Below are positions 37,217 to 45,714 of a DNA stretch of 45,714 bases, piece by piece (positions within the stretch are counted from its first letter, which is position 1; each line of letters starts with the position of its first letter). The DNA comes from an uncultured Nitrosomonadales bacterium (GTDB taxonomy: Bacteria > Pseudomonadota > Gammaproteobacteria > Burkholderiales > Gallionellaceae). The position numbers were made by a program, and so were the translations under genes. The notes below the pieces were generated by a model. It saw only the letters and a list, made by a program, of their open reading frames with translations. It was not told the DNA's origin and made no database searches. Location: the NCBI GenBank assembly GCA_903885165.1, contig CAISHO010000012.1:1-45714 (forward strand). Reading direction: 5' to 3'.

Positions 37217-38161
37217 TTACTTACCATTAAATCTAACAGAATCAAGAATTTGCATTATAGTTTTAGGAGGAACCTCTCCCACCACATTATACAAGCGTGT
37301 ATCCACGACCTTGTGATACAAATTGACTGCACCGCGATTGGACAAACCTTCGTTATCATCCTCATCAGAATCAGAAGGCTCGATAAACACTGAAATCGCG
37401 CTCATCCCATCAGAGAAAACCATTTGCGTCACTGGTGCATGCCGACCGTGCATCGGACGTAACACTTCCATGGTCTTTTTAAAACCCGGTGGCAGCGCAT
37501 CGACCACCCAACCGCTGTTTGCGGATTTAACCGATTTATTCGGCACTGCCTTAGCAGTCAAAGCGGCACCGGCGGTAATCCATGACCGGTCTCCTCCGTT
37601 ACCAAATTTTAATTCAGTAAAGGCGTATTGTTCAACCACCTGATTTTTGTCGTTCAAGACCGCTGATTTCAACAGCAAACCGGATTCGGTGTGCACCCAG
37701 ATTTTATGGGTATAGCGTAGATTGTCACGCGCCTGAAATAGTACAACACGGGTGTTATAGCCAGCAACACGTTCAAGCCCGGCTTCTTTAACCAGATAAT
37801 TATCGTTCAGTGTAGCCAATTGATCCGGCAGCGACTTAGGAAAAGACCCTTGCCCGGACTGACTGTCAACCAGTACCATTTTGTGATTACTGTAACACCA
37901 TACCTGCCCGTGATGACGTATTATCTCAAGCTTAGGACCGTCCAGACTCTCCAGTTTTTCGTACTCACTGTCTGTCTCGACAACATGGGTAATTTTGGAG
38001 GTCTCAACATGATTGCCGTACTGATAAACAAACACACCGCTGTAATCGGTCTGATGGCCGGCGACAGCCACAGTTTTGAGCCAGTCCAACTTGGACTGCC
38101 CCTCTGCAGCACAGATATTAGCTGCCAGCATTAGCCCGCACAATCCGAACCAAGCCTTCAT
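37217..38161 (-). CDS. rseB: Periplasmic sigma-E regulator RseB
   Basis: A 314-residue exported protein with a signal peptide (MKAWFGLCGLMLAANICAAE). The N-terminal large domain (GVFVYQYGNHVETSKITHVV) is LolA-like; the C-terminal MucB/RseB domain follows (VDALPPGFKKTMEVLRPMHG, VTQMVFSDGMSAISVFIEPS). RseB binds RseA and shields it from proteolysis, sensing mislocalised lipids or lipopolysaccharide. The start overlaps the rseA stop by four bases. Confidence 0.94.
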   Translation of the reverse strand: MKAWFGLCGLMLAANICAAEGQSKLDWLKTVAVAGHQTDYSGVFVYQYGNHVETSKITHVVETDSEYEKLESLDGPKLEIIRHHGQVWCYSNHKMVLVDSQSGQGSFPKSLPDQLATLNDNYLVKEAGLERVAGYNTRVVLFQARDNLRYTHKIWVHTESGLLLKSAVLNDKNQVVEQYAFTELKFGNGGDRSWITAGAALTAKAVPNKSVKSANSGWVVDALPPGFKKTMEVLRPMHGRHAPVTQMVFSDGMSAISVFIEPSDSDEDDNEGLSNRGAVNLYHKVVDTRLYNVVGEVPPKTIMQILDSVRFNGK

Positions 38162-38646
38162 TGTGACTTTTCCTCGGGACTGAAAGTGACCGTACGTATG
38201 TAGGAAACCCCGCCATTCATCTCATTGCTGGGCGAAAATTCCTGATGCGCCATCAGATAATCATTCGATTTAGGCTGAATTTGCATATTCACCGGGCGAA
38301 TATTTTCAGCCTGTAACTGCTGTGCATGTTCAGGACTGATCTGCAAAGACATCCAGGCGACCACGCCAAAAGCCATCACCGAAGCGGCAGCGGATAGGGC
38401 ATATACACGCGCCTTCTGCTTCAATCTGCGCGGCGCCAACACGGTTGGTTCACTCTGCAAGGCGATGCTCACGCTCCCACCGATGTCGCGATGGATATAT
38501 TCAGGTTGTCGCAGCACGTCCCCGATCAGATGGTACATGTCCCAGTCGCGATGCGCCTTTGGATCTCGTATGAGCTGATCGAACAGCACACCCGCTTCAT
38601 CTTCAAAGACCTCACCATCCATCAGGGCTGAAATTTCATGTTTCAT
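38158..38646 (-). CDS. rseA: Anti-sigma-E factor RseA
   Basis: About 162 residues. The N-terminal MKHEISALMDGEVFEDEAGV part is the sigma-binding domain. A membrane helix (YALSAAASVMAFGVVAWMSL) is central and the periplasmic tail binds RseB. Several starts are possible: a GTG at 38655, an ATG overlapping the rpoE stop at 38649, and the ATG at 38646. The last is chosen for its better spacing from AGGTGG. Release of sigma-E requires proteolysis of this protein. Confidence 0.93.
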   Translation of the reverse strand: MKHEISALMDGEVFEDEAGVLFDQLIRDPKAHRDWDMYHLIGDVLRQPEYIHRDIGGSVSIALQSEPTVLAPRRLKQKARVYALSAAASVMAFGVVAWMSLQISPEHAQQLQAENIRPVNMQIQPKSNDYLMAHQEFSPSNEMNGGVSYIRTVTFSPEEKSQ

Positions 38647-38648
38647 CA

Positions 38649-39248
38649 TTACCACCTATTACCTTTACTGGTTTCCAACAACGGGCGCAGTTTCTCTGCC
38701 ACCGCTTCTCGCGCCCTGAAAATTCTTGATCGCACCGTGCCGACAGGACAGTTCATCACACTGGCGATTTCTTCATAACTCAGCCCTTCAATTTCACGCA
38801 AGGTAAGTGCACTGCGCAGATCTTCCGGCAACTGTTGTAATGTAGCTTGCACGACACTGACAACCTGTTTGCTCATGAGTTCATTTTCGGGCGTACTAAC
38901 TTCTTGCAACAGTCCACCATCTTCAAACGACTCCGCTTCTTCGGCATCAAAGGGTGTGCTGGTCGGTGCACGCCGCTTATTTGCCAGCAAATAATTTTTC
39001 GCAGTATTGATCCCGATACGATACAACCAGGTATAAAACGCACTGTCACCGCGAAATCCAGGCAAAGCCCGGTAGGCCTTAATAAAGGCCTCCTGCGTTA
39101 CATCTTCTGCCTCTCCCGTATCACGCACAAACCGGGAAATCAACCTTCCTAGTTTTCGCTGATATTTTGTGACCAGTAGATCGAAGGCGTGCTTATCCCC
39201 ACGCTGCACGCGCTCAACCAGTTGCTGATCCAGTTCCCGATCTGCCAT
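38649..39248 (-). CDS. rpoE: RNA polymerase sigma-E factor
   Basis: A 199-residue ECF sigma factor of the RpoE/AlgU type. Region 2 (ALLVTKYQRKLGRLISRFVR context, DVTQEAFIKAYRALPGFRGD, FYTWLYRIGINTAKNYL) and region 4 (LREIEGLSYEEIASVMNCPV, GTVRSRIFRAREAV) are intact. A TTG five codons upstream could also start it, but the ATG at 39248 gives the family N-terminus MADRELDQQLVERVQRGDK. It controls envelope-stress genes including its own operon. Confidence 0.96.
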   Translation of the reverse strand: MADRELDQQLVERVQRGDKHAFDLLVTKYQRKLGRLISRFVRDTGEAEDVTQEAFIKAYRALPGFRGDSAFYTWLYRIGINTAKNYLLANKRRAPTSTPFDAEEAESFEDGGLLQEVSTPENELMSKQVVSVVQATLQQLPEDLRSALTLREIEGLSYEEIASVMNCPVGTVRSRIFRAREAVAEKLRPLLETSKGNRW

Positions 39249-39321
39249 CCCTGAAATTTCCAATTATTATTATGGTTGTACTTAAATAATACCGTGAACA
39301 GTATAACCGCAAGCAATGTTC

Positions 39322-39347
39322 TCAGACAGTTTGTACGGATTTAGTTC
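39322..39347 (-). promoter_or_regulatory. Sigma-E-type promoter of the rpoE operon
   Basis: On the minus strand GAACT at 39347-39343 and TCTGA at 39326-39322 are separated by exactly 16 bases, which fits the sigma-E consensus (GAACTT, 16-17 bases, TCTGA). It lies about 74 bases upstream of the rpoE ATG. It implies autoregulation, which is known for rpoE in other proteobacteria. Confidence 0.65.
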
Positions 39348-39426
39348 AATGTTCACCGGGTAATAAATCACACGCTTTATTCGCATGCTATAGTTCGCCA
39401 TCGGAACAAACAGAGCGGGAAGCAAA

Positions 39427-41007
39427 TTGCTGCACTTTGACACACTGATTATCGGCAGCGGCCTAGCCGGACTGACACTGGCACTTAAACTGGCGGATCA
39501 TCAAAAGGTCGGTTTAATTACCAAAAAAGCCCTGCTAGACGGCGCTAGCAGCTGGGCGCAAGGTGGTATAGCCGCCGTATTATCCGGCGAGGACAGCGCA
39601 GCGTCTCACATGCATGACACCGCAACAGCAGGGGCCGGGCTGTGCGATACTACCGCGACCCGTTATGTGGTTGAACACGGCAAAGCCGCCATCGAATGGC
39701 TGATCGCGCAAGGCGTCCCTTTCACTAAGGACAGTGCCAGCGACATGGGCTACCACCTGACTCGCGAAGGCGGGCACGATAAGCGGCGTATTATTCATGC
39801 CGCCGATGCAACCGGCCACGCAGTTCAGGACACGCTCTCCAAGAAAGTGCTCACACATCCGAACATTACCGTTCTCGAAGACTACATGTCGGTGGATCTG
39901 ATCACCGGAAAAAAATTAGGTTTATTGCACAATCGCTGCTACGGTGCGTATGCGCTGAACAATGCCACCGACGAAGTTATCACGATTACGGCGCAGCACA
40001 CGATATTGGCAACCGGCGGCAGCGGTAAAGTGTATTTGTACACCACTAACCCCGACACCGCCACGGGTGACGGCATCGCCATGGCATGGCGCGCCGGTTG
40101 TCGCATCGCCAACATGGAGTTTATTCAGTTTCATCCAACTTGTTTATATCATCCCCATGCAAAATCGTTTCTGATCAGCGAAGCGGTGCGCGGTGAAGGA
40201 GGCATCCTGAAACTGCCGGATGGCACACGTTTCATGCCCGCCCATGATCAACGTGCTGAACTTGCTCCCCGCGACATCGTGGCACGCGCGATCGACTATG
40301 AAATGAAAAAAGGCGGCTTCGATTGTGTCTATCTGGATATCTCTCATCAGTCGGTCGAGTTCCTGCAGGAACATTTCCCCAACATCTTTGCGCGCTGCCT
40401 CAAGCTCGGCATCAACATTAGCAAGGAACCGATCCCTGTGGTGCCGGCAGCACACTATACCTGCGGCGGCGTAGTGGCCGACCTAAACGCCCGGACTGAC
40501 GTTAAAAACCTGTACGCAGTGGGAGAAACAGCCTACAGCGGCCTGCACGGCGCTAACCGTCTGGCCAGCAACTCACTGCTGGAATGTCTGGTATTCGCAG
40601 ACGCAGCGGCGGCTGATATATTGAGCCAGGAAAACGAAAAAATGCCAGATCTGCCCGCTTGGGATGACAGCCAGGTCACCGATGCAGATGAACAGATCGT
40701 CATCTCGCACAACTGGGCGGAGTTACGCCATTTCATGTGGGACTACGTGGGTATCGTGCGCACCAACAAACGCTTGCAACGGGCTCAACATCGCATACAG
40801 TTGCTGCAAAACGAAATAAACGAATACTACGCACACTTCCACATCAGCGCCAATCTACTCGAACTGCGCAATCTGGTCACCAACGCCGACCTGATCGTAC
40901 AAAGCGCACTATCCCGCCACGAGAGTCGAGGACTGCATTACAGCCGTGATTACCCTGACATGCTGGCGCATGCACAGCCCACCATCCTGACCCCACCCGG
41001 TTATTGA
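39427..41007 (+). CDS. nadB: L-aspartate oxidase
   Basis: A 526-residue flavoenzyme making iminoaspartate for NAD synthesis. The FAD-binding [18 protein letters not shown] is at the N-terminus, followed by [35 protein letters not shown] and the [14 protein letters not shown] and [20 protein letters not shown] segments. No ATG or GTG fits: the conserved N-terminus requires TTG at 39427 (or CTG at 39430), with GGGAAG just upstream. A TTG start would suggest modest translation. It is divergent from rpoE and its 3' end overlaps the convergent ygfX-like gene. Confidence 0.95.
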   Translation: MLHFDTLIIGSGLAGLTLALKLADHQKVGLITKKALLDGASSWAQGGIAAVLSGEDSAASHMHDTATAGAGLCDTTATRYVVEHGKAAIEWLIAQGVPFTKDSASDMGYHLTREGGHDKRRIIHAADATGHAVQDTLSKKVLTHPNITVLEDYMSVDLITGKKLGLLHNRCYGAYALNNATDEVITITAQHTILATGGSGKVYLYTTNPDTATGDGIAMAWRAGCRIANMEFIQFHPTCLYHPHAKSFLISEAVRGEGGILKLPDGTRFMPAHDQRAELAPRDIVARAIDYEMKKGGFDCVYLDISHQSVEFLQEHFPNIFARCLKLGINISKEPIPVVPAAHYTCGGVVADLNARTDVKNLYAVGETAYSGLHGANRLASNSLLECLVFADAAAADILSQENEKMPDLPAWDDSQVTDADEQIVISHNWAELRHFMWDYVGIVRTNKRLQRAQHRIQLLQNEINEYYAHFHISANLLELRNLVTNADLIVQSALSRHESRGLHYSRDYPDMLAHAQPTILTPPGY

Positions 41008-41414
41008 TATCTAATGCGTACGCGTAATTGACGAAACGCCTCTTGTGGCATGGTGTCGCGAAAAATCACCGTGTAGATGGGTAGTTTATAACCATCCAAT
41101 TTGGCGCAGAGCACGACACAAGCAGGTGTAATGATGCTGCTTTGCATCAGCACACCGCTCATCGCGACACCAGAGCGCAAACCCACGATAAGCTGATTGT
41201 CATTCAGTGACAAGGAAACCCATGAGGTTGAACTCAATTTCAACGCATCGAGCAAGAGGTGATGCAAAAAACTTAATATAATCAAAGAAGATATTGAGAT
41301 ACGCACCCAAAGATCAAGATGCGTCAACCAGACTGTCGTAATGAGCAGCACATACAACATCGACAACAACAAGACGAACAAGCGGGAAGCGCTAATGACG
41401 AATGAATTGAGCAT
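41001..41414 (-). CDS. YgfX family protein
   Basis: A 137-residue protein with two adjacent membrane helices ([19 protein letters not shown] and [20 protein letters not shown]) and a C-terminal beta-rich part ending [19 protein letters not shown], the typical end of the YgfX/CptA family. In E. coli the homologue was reported as a toxin affecting cytoskeletal proteins with antitoxin YgfY/SdhE; here no sdhE is adjacent. The location next to nadB is common in beta- and gammaproteobacteria. It overlaps the nadB 3' end by seven bases on opposite strands. Confidence 0.75.
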   Translation of the reverse strand: MLNSFVISASRLFVLLLSMLYVLLITTVWLTHLDLWVRISISSLIILSFLHHLLLDALKLSSTSWVSLSLNDNQLIVGLRSGVAMSGVLMQSSIITPACVVLCAKLDGYKLPIYTVIFRDTMPQEAFRQLRVRIRYQ

Positions 41415-41433
41415 TCAATAGACTTGCAAACAC

Positions 41434-42693
41434 TTAACGGTAATACAGCGCGAATATCACCGTAAAGAGCAAAGCCAACAGCAAAAAAACACGTTTAAAA
41501 TTGATGCCGCCTGAAGGAGCAACCGGTTTGGTGCGCACAGAAGTCGCAGGGCGACTCACTGGATTGACAGGTACGGGACGCGCAACAGGTTTGACTGACG
41601 CAACCTGCTGTACTGCGGGAGTGACTACCAACGGCTTGATCGTAGATTGCATTTCACGTGCACCAGGAATAGCCATTTTGAGTGTCTTAGCCAACTGATC
41701 CACCTCTTCTGGCGCAGTTGTCATCGCAGCTAATCGCATCGTTGCATCATTGGAATCAAAGACACGAGATAAACCTAAAGCAGGCTGCTCAATCTCATCG
41801 ATAATTTCAACGCGCTCACCCGAAACACCGACCGACTTTTTCTCAGCGGTCCGCTGTAATGGATCAACGTGCGGCAACCTGTCACGACAGGCACGCAAAT
41901 CTGCCGCAAAATCATTGGCATTCTGATAGCGATCTTCCACGTCTTTGGCAAGCGCCTTAGCGACGATGAAATTGAGCATTTCAGGAACATCGCAATTTAA
42001 AATACTCGGGGCAAGCGGAACAGAATTGAGCGTCTGGTACATGATGGCATTGATATTTTCACCGGTAAAAGGCGCTTCCCGGGTGAGCATTTCATACAAC
42101 ATCACGCCCAGCGAAAAAATATCGGAACGTCGGTCTAGCGCTTTACCCAACACTTGTTCGGGCGACATGTATTTCGGCGATCCCAGCACCATGCCGGTCT
42201 GGGTGCGAATGGCCGATGATGCCATCCGGGCGATACCGAAGTCGGTGATTTTAACGTGCCCGTCGCGTATCACCATGATATTTGAAGGTTTAACATCGCG
42301 ATGTACGATCTCGTGCTCATGTGCGTATGCCAAACCAGAAGCCACTTGCGCAACAACATCCAGTACACGCGACACCGGCATCTGACCGTCTTCGCGTAGC
42401 ACGTCACGCAGTTCACGCCCCTGCAAAAACTCCATCGCGATGTAGGCGATATCTTCGCTCTTACCCACATCGTAAATGGTCACGATATTGGGGTGATTTA
42501 AGCGCCCTGCCGCCTTAGCTTCCTGGTAAAACCTAGCCTCGTACTCTTCCTGGTCTTCCTGCTCCATACCAAGGTTGATGGTTTTGATGGCAACGATGCG
42601 ATCGATGAGCGGATCACGGGCCTTATAGACCACGCCCATCGCGCCCTGTCCCAACTCGGACATCACCTCATAGCGCCCTAATTGCTTAATCAT
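41434..42693 (-). CDS. Membrane-anchored Ser/Thr protein kinase
   Basis: A 419-residue Hanks-type kinase. The kinase domain spans residues 8-265: glycine loop LGQGAMG, Lys37 (VAIK), catalytic HRDVKPSN (131-138), DFG at 151-153, and activation segment GSPKYMSPEQ. A low-complexity Pro/Val linker with many Thr leads to one C-terminal membrane helix (VFLLLALLFTVIFALYY), so the kinase faces the cytoplasm and only a few residues are outside. It lies 33 bases after the cyclase gene and is probably in the same transcript. Confidence 0.93.
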   Translation of the reverse strand: MIKQLGRYEVMSELGQGAMGVVYKARDPLIDRIVAIKTINLGMEQEDQEEYEARFYQEAKAAGRLNHPNIVTIYDVGKSEDIAYIAMEFLQGRELRDVLREDGQMPVSRVLDVVAQVASGLAYAHEHEIVHRDVKPSNIMVIRDGHVKITDFGIARMASSAIRTQTGMVLGSPKYMSPEQVLGKALDRRSDIFSLGVMLYEMLTREAPFTGENINAIMYQTLNSVPLAPSILNCDVPEMLNFIVAKALAKDVEDRYQNANDFAADLRACRDRLPHVDPLQRTAEKKSVGVSGERVEIIDEIEQPALGLSRVFDSNDATMRLAAMTTAPEEVDQLAKTLKMAIPGAREMQSTIKPLVVTPAVQQVASVKPVARPVPVNPVSRPATSVRTKPVAPSGGINFKRVFLLLALLFTVIFALYYR

Positions 42694-42726
42694 TGCGCAT
42701 ACCCGAAACAGTTGTACATAAGCGGC

Positions 42727-44037
42727 CTAATTGCATACTTTTGGTTTGATATGATCCGTTTTACCCGAATCGGTCTCGAATTCTTCGGTATAAAAACCAA
42801 ATTTGGCATGCGTGATCACCAGCTTATGCTTGCCCGGCTTGATCGCAATGGTCAGAGGACCAGCGCTAACCTTTCCCTTGGGAACACCATCGACAAATAC
42901 TTGCACATTCTCTTTACAAGTAATTGCAACAAAACCTTCCTTGACCGCTTCTGCACCCACGCCAGGCCAATCCGGGAAGAAAGGATTCGCCGCACCGGAT
43001 TTTTTAACAACCGGTGCAGTGGTATTCGTTTCCGGTTGAACAGTTAGCGGCAAAACGTGCTCTTTCACGCCTGAATCAGCTTTGTGTTTAGACTCATTTA
43101 AGACCGGCGACTGGAGTTTGTTCTTTATCGGCTTAGTCGTTAACTTTTCGGTCATTGCCTTGCTATGGGCCGTCACAACCTGTGATGATTTATCCTCACT
43201 GGGTTTAGACTGAGCTGCAGTTTCTGCGGGCACAACAGATTGACTGGTCTCCACGGGACTCGCTGGCGGTTCTTCTACGAGCTTTTTAGGTAAAAATAAT
43301 AAAGTAGCCAACAACGCAAGAGGCACAGCGATCAGCGCCAGATACAACCGACGACGACTCACCCCGCTTTTCTCAGGCACAGCTTCAGTCAGAACGGCAG
43401 GATTGGAGAAAAATGACTTTACCGCCCCTAACATCCTGGCAGATAAATTTTCAGTAATCAACGGGTGGGCGGCCATTTTTCGGGTAGTCTGATCCCCCGG
43501 ATAGCCTATCGCATAAATTTCATGCTCGCGCACATGCTTATCGGTGCGTGAACCCTGATAATGGAACATCCCGGTATATTCAGCCGAGATATGCGAAACA
43601 GCATCGAAATAAGAGCGTGATACCAGGATCTGACTGGGATCGGCAAAACCCATAATGCGTTGCGCGACGTTAATACCATCACCGACGATATTCGGCTGAC
43701 CGTTTATATCACGCACCAGACGGACCGGCCCCAGATTAATCCCGATACGCACCAGCAATTCCGGTTCCAAATAAAGATTTTCGTTGAGCAGACTAGCCCT
43801 CAGACTGATTGCCGCCCTCAGAGACGATTCGATATCGCCTAAAAAATTGACGGCAGCACCGTCACCCGTATCGAGAATAATCCGGTCATTTGCAGGTACG
43901 TCACGAATCGCCTCGGACAGATAGGTATTAAACCGCTCTTTCAGAGATATTTGCCCCGTCACGGTCTTTTTTGAATACTCCACGATATCCAAAAACAACA
44001 CGCTGCAGATGATATTTTTATTGCCGCGATCTTCCAT
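42727..44037 (-). CDS. Class III adenylate/guanylate cyclase with C-terminal PEGA-like domain
   Basis: A 436-residue protein. The cyclase homology domain (residues 8-180) has metal-binding Asp17 (LFLDIVEYS) and Asp59 (DTGDGAAV), and Asn123/Arg127 (GDGINVAQR) as transition-state residues, so it looks catalytically competent. A single membrane helix lies at 231-250, then a Ser/Thr/Lys-rich linker. The C-terminus (VQVFVDGVPKGKVSAGPLTI, KPGKHKLVITHAKFGFYTEE) resembles a PEGA domain and would be periplasmic. ATP versus GTP specificity is not assigned. It precedes a Ser/Thr kinase gene on the same strand. Confidence 0.88.
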   Translation of the reverse strand: MEDRGNKNIICSVLFLDIVEYSKKTVTGQISLKERFNTYLSEAIRDVPANDRIILDTGDGAAVNFLGDIESSLRAAISLRASLLNENLYLEPELLVRIGINLGPVRLVRDINGQPNIVGDGINVAQRIMGFADPSQILVSRSYFDAVSHISAEYTGMFHYQGSRTDKHVREHEIYAIGYPGDQTTRKMAAHPLITENLSARMLGAVKSFFSNPAVLTEAVPEKSGVSRRRLYLALIAVPLALLATLLFLPKKLVEEPPASPVETSQSVVPAETAAQSKPSEDKSSQVVTAHSKAMTEKLTTKPIKNKLQSPVLNESKHKADSGVKEHVLPLTVQPETNTTAPVVKKSGAANPFFPDWPGVGAEAVKEGFVAITCKENVQVFVDGVPKGKVSAGPLTIAIKPGKHKLVITHAKFGFYTEEFETDSGKTDHIKPKVCN

Positions 44038-44093
44038 TCAGCTTTTAATACACCTTTGAATTTAAATCATTTAGCCGGGTAGAACCATTATAT

Positions 44094-45056
44094 TCAGCGC
44101 TTCGCACCACTCGTTCTACCACCGCGTCCAGTACCTCCGGTTCGGCCGCCAGCGGGGCTTCGATGTGCACCGGGACTGCGATCAACCGGTCTGCGAGTCG
44201 GCCTACCTGGTGCTGCATTTTTTTGCTCTGCGGGACGAAGCGCAGCCTGTTCAGCCACCTCCGCCGTAATACCCACCCAATCCAAAACTTGTGCGACTTC
44301 CGCTTCGCCGAGTTCTGCTGTCATACCGCGTTTTAAACGCGGCGGCAGGTTAATTATACCGAAACGAACACGAATTAATCGACTTACTGGCAATCCTAAC
44401 GTATCAAAGGTACGTCGCACAATACGGTTGCGACCTTCTTTGAGCATCACCTTGTACCAGTGATTAAATCCTTCACCTCCCTGATCTTCCAGACGTTCAA
44501 AAGTCACCGGGCCATCTTCCAGCTCTACGCCGTCTTTTAGCACCGTCTCGATCTGCTCATCGGTCATCTTTCCCTGCACGCGCACCGCATACTCGCGTTC
44601 CACTTCAAAACGCGGATGCATCAAGCGATTAGCCAGTTCACCTGAGGTAGTAAAAATCAACAGACCGCTGGTATTAAAATCCAGACGACCGATTGCAATC
44701 CACTTCTTGCCGCGTAATTTCGGTAACTTATCGAACACACTGGTACGTTTTTCAGGGTCATCGCGACTAACAATTTCACCTTCAGGCTTGTGATACAGCA
44801 ACACACGAGCGGTGTGATCACGCTCGCCAACGCGAATAGTGCGCCGCTCGGCACGGACCATATCACCCTCGACCACGCGCATACCGAGTGTTGCAGGCTC
44901 TCCGTTGACGCTCACACGACCCTGCGCGATCCACTCTTCCATCGCACGGCGCGAACCGAAGCCGGCTTGTGCCAACACCTTTTGCAATCTCTCACCCTGC
45001 TCAGGCGCGAGCTCTAAATCTAATTCTACATCCTGCTCAATATCCAGCTCATTCAT
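44094..45056 (-). CDS. rluB: 23S rRNA pseudouridine synthase RluB
   Basis: A 320-residue RsuA-family enzyme modifying 23S rRNA. The N-terminal S4 domain ([20 protein letters not shown]) is followed by the catalytic domain with Asp126 in [18 protein letters not shown]-terminal extension rich in Arg, Pro and Gly ([32 protein letters not shown]) probably helps bind RNA. The N-terminal acidic stretch ([15 protein letters not shown]) is unusual. The start overlaps the recR stop by four bases. Confidence 0.94.
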   Translation of the reverse strand: MNELDIEQDVELDLELAPEQGERLQKVLAQAGFGSRRAMEEWIAQGRVSVNGEPATLGMRVVEGDMVRAERRTIRVGERDHTARVLLYHKPEGEIVSRDDPEKRTSVFDKLPKLRGKKWIAIGRLDFNTSGLLIFTTSGELANRLMHPRFEVEREYAVRVQGKMTDEQIETVLKDGVELEDGPVTFERLEDQGGEGFNHWYKVMLKEGRNRIVRRTFDTLGLPVSRLIRVRFGIINLPPRLKRGMTAELGEAEVAQVLDWVGITAEVAEQAALRPAEQKNAAPGRPTRRPVDRSPGAHRSPAGGRTGGTGRGGRTSGAKR

Positions 45057-45649
45057 ATCGTCAACTCACGTCTTTCCAGCACAGCCTGCGCCAATGTCCC
45101 ACTATCCACCTGCTCCAGTTCGCCGCCAACGGGCAAACCACGCGCAATACGCGACACTTTAACACCTAAGGACTGTAACAAGGTGGCCAAATAGTGTGCC
45201 GTCGCATCGCCTTCAACGGTAAAGTTGGTCGCCAGTATCACTTCACAAGGATGTTGCTGCACGCGTTTGACAAAACGATCCAGATGCAACTCCTTCGCAC
45301 CGACGCCATCCAGCGGCGACAATCTGCCCATCAGCACGTAATACATGCCCTGATAACAACGTGTCTGCTCTATCATCAAAAGGTCCGCCGGCATTTCTAC
45401 CACACACAACAATCCTTCTTCGCGTCGGCCCGAGGCGCACATTTCACAAACGTCCAACTCAGAAAAATTATTGCACCGCGAACAATGCTGTACATTCGTC
45501 GCAGCACGTTGCAGTGAGTCCGCCAGACGCAGCGCACCGGCACGATCTCGCTGCAATAAATGATACGCCATGCGTTGCGCGGATTTAGGACCTACGCCCG
45601 GCAGACAGCGCAATGCAGCGATTAATTCATCAAGATGAGAAACAGCCAT
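45053..45649 (-). CDS. recR: Recombination mediator RecR
   Basis: A 198-residue protein of the RecFOR pathway that loads RecA on gapped DNA. The N-terminal helix-hairpin-helix ([17 protein letters not shown]), a zinc finger with Cys56, Cys59, Cys68 and Cys71 ([16 protein letters not shown]), and the TOPRIM region ([14 protein letters not shown] and [15 protein letters not shown]) are intact. It is translationally coupled to ybaB by a TAATG overlap. Order ybaB-recR is nearly universal. Confidence 0.97.
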   Translation of the reverse strand: MAVSHLDELIAALRCLPGVGPKSAQRMAYHLLQRDRAGALRLADSLQRAATNVQHCSRCNNFSELDVCEMCASGRREEGLLCVVEMPADLLMIEQTRCYQGMYYVLMGRLSPLDGVGAKELHLDRFVKRVQQHPCEVILATNFTVEGDATAHYLATLLQSLGVKVSRIARGLPVGGELEQVDSGTLAQAVLERRELTI

Positions 45650-45714
45650 TAAAAGGGTAATTTCATCCCGGGCGGCAGACTCATACCGGCACCAAAACCA
45701 CTCATGCGTTGTTC
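45649..45714 (-). CDS. ybaB: YbaB/EbfC nucleoid-associated protein, C-terminal end
   Basis: Only the last 21 codons are inside the window. They read [21 protein letters not shown] and stop with TAA. The ending LPPGMKLPF is characteristic of YbaB, a small DNA-binding protein normally encoded between dnaX and recR. The stop shares one base with the recR ATG. Confidence 0.9.
   Translation of the reverse strand, partial: EQRMSGFGAGMSLPPGMKLPF

Overview
The window looks like a chromosomal segment of a chemolithotrophic betaproteobacterium, probably Nitrosomonadales (Gallionellaceae or Sulfuricellaceae-like). The evidence is a thiosulfate-oxidation (sox) cluster without soxCD, an accessory N-type ATPase operon, glycogen storage genes, and a betaproteobacterial-style core (rpoE-rseABC-mucD, nadB next to ygfX, ybaB-recR-rluB). 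The genus is inferred from gene content only.

Layout. Bases 1-4450 are an accessory, decayed region. It holds the N-terminus of a TM0106-type RecB-like nuclease cut by the window edge, a gene-poor stretch with IS-end-like direct repeats, and a fragment resembling a tRNA-Ser 3' end followed by a terminator (a possible island boundary). A cluster of toxin-antitoxin modules follows: an intact DUF1778/GNAT pair, a broken mazEF pair, an intact ORF6N gene, an intact mazEF pair, a fragment of a second ORF6N gene, and a truncated orphan DUF1778 antitoxin. Bases 4456-11310 are a complete N-ATPase operon (atpDCQRBEFAG, minus strand). Its c subunit carries a Na+-type ligand set, and a strongly structured repeat interrupts the operon between atpE and atpF. 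Bases 11360-15247 hold a DUF4149 membrane protein, a radical SAM protein, nlpD, pcm and surE.

Bases 15499-23397 are one minus-strand sulfur-oxidation block: soxY, soxZ, soxA, soxX, soxB, a DUF302 protein, two diheme cytochromes resembling TsdB and TsdA, an exported DsrE-like protein and a SoxH-like metallohydrolase. An intrinsic terminator separates soxX from soxB. A TtrS/TtrR-like two-component system is transcribed divergently from soxY and is the obvious candidate regulator. The inferred scheme is periplasmic thiosulfate oxidation, either on the SoxYZ carrier with SoxAX and SoxB (without SoxCD, so carrier-bound sulfane sulfur must be handled elsewhere) or to tetrathionate by the TsdA-like enzyme, with electrons passed to c-type cytochromes.

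Bases 26262-34849 are a glycogen/maltodextrin block. glgC, a GH57 glucanohydrolase or glucanotransferase and malQ are on the minus strand; glgB and pgi are on the plus strand, diverging from a 93-bp spacer. A CopD-like membrane protein follows pgi and ends at a probable bidirectional terminator.

Bases 35354-39248 are the envelope-stress operon rpoE-rseA-rseB-rseC-mucD, preceded by a good sigma-E-type promoter. The end of the window holds nadB, a ygfX-like gene, a Ser/Thr kinase paired with a class III nucleotide cyclase bearing a PEGA-like domain, rluB, recR and the last codons of ybaB.
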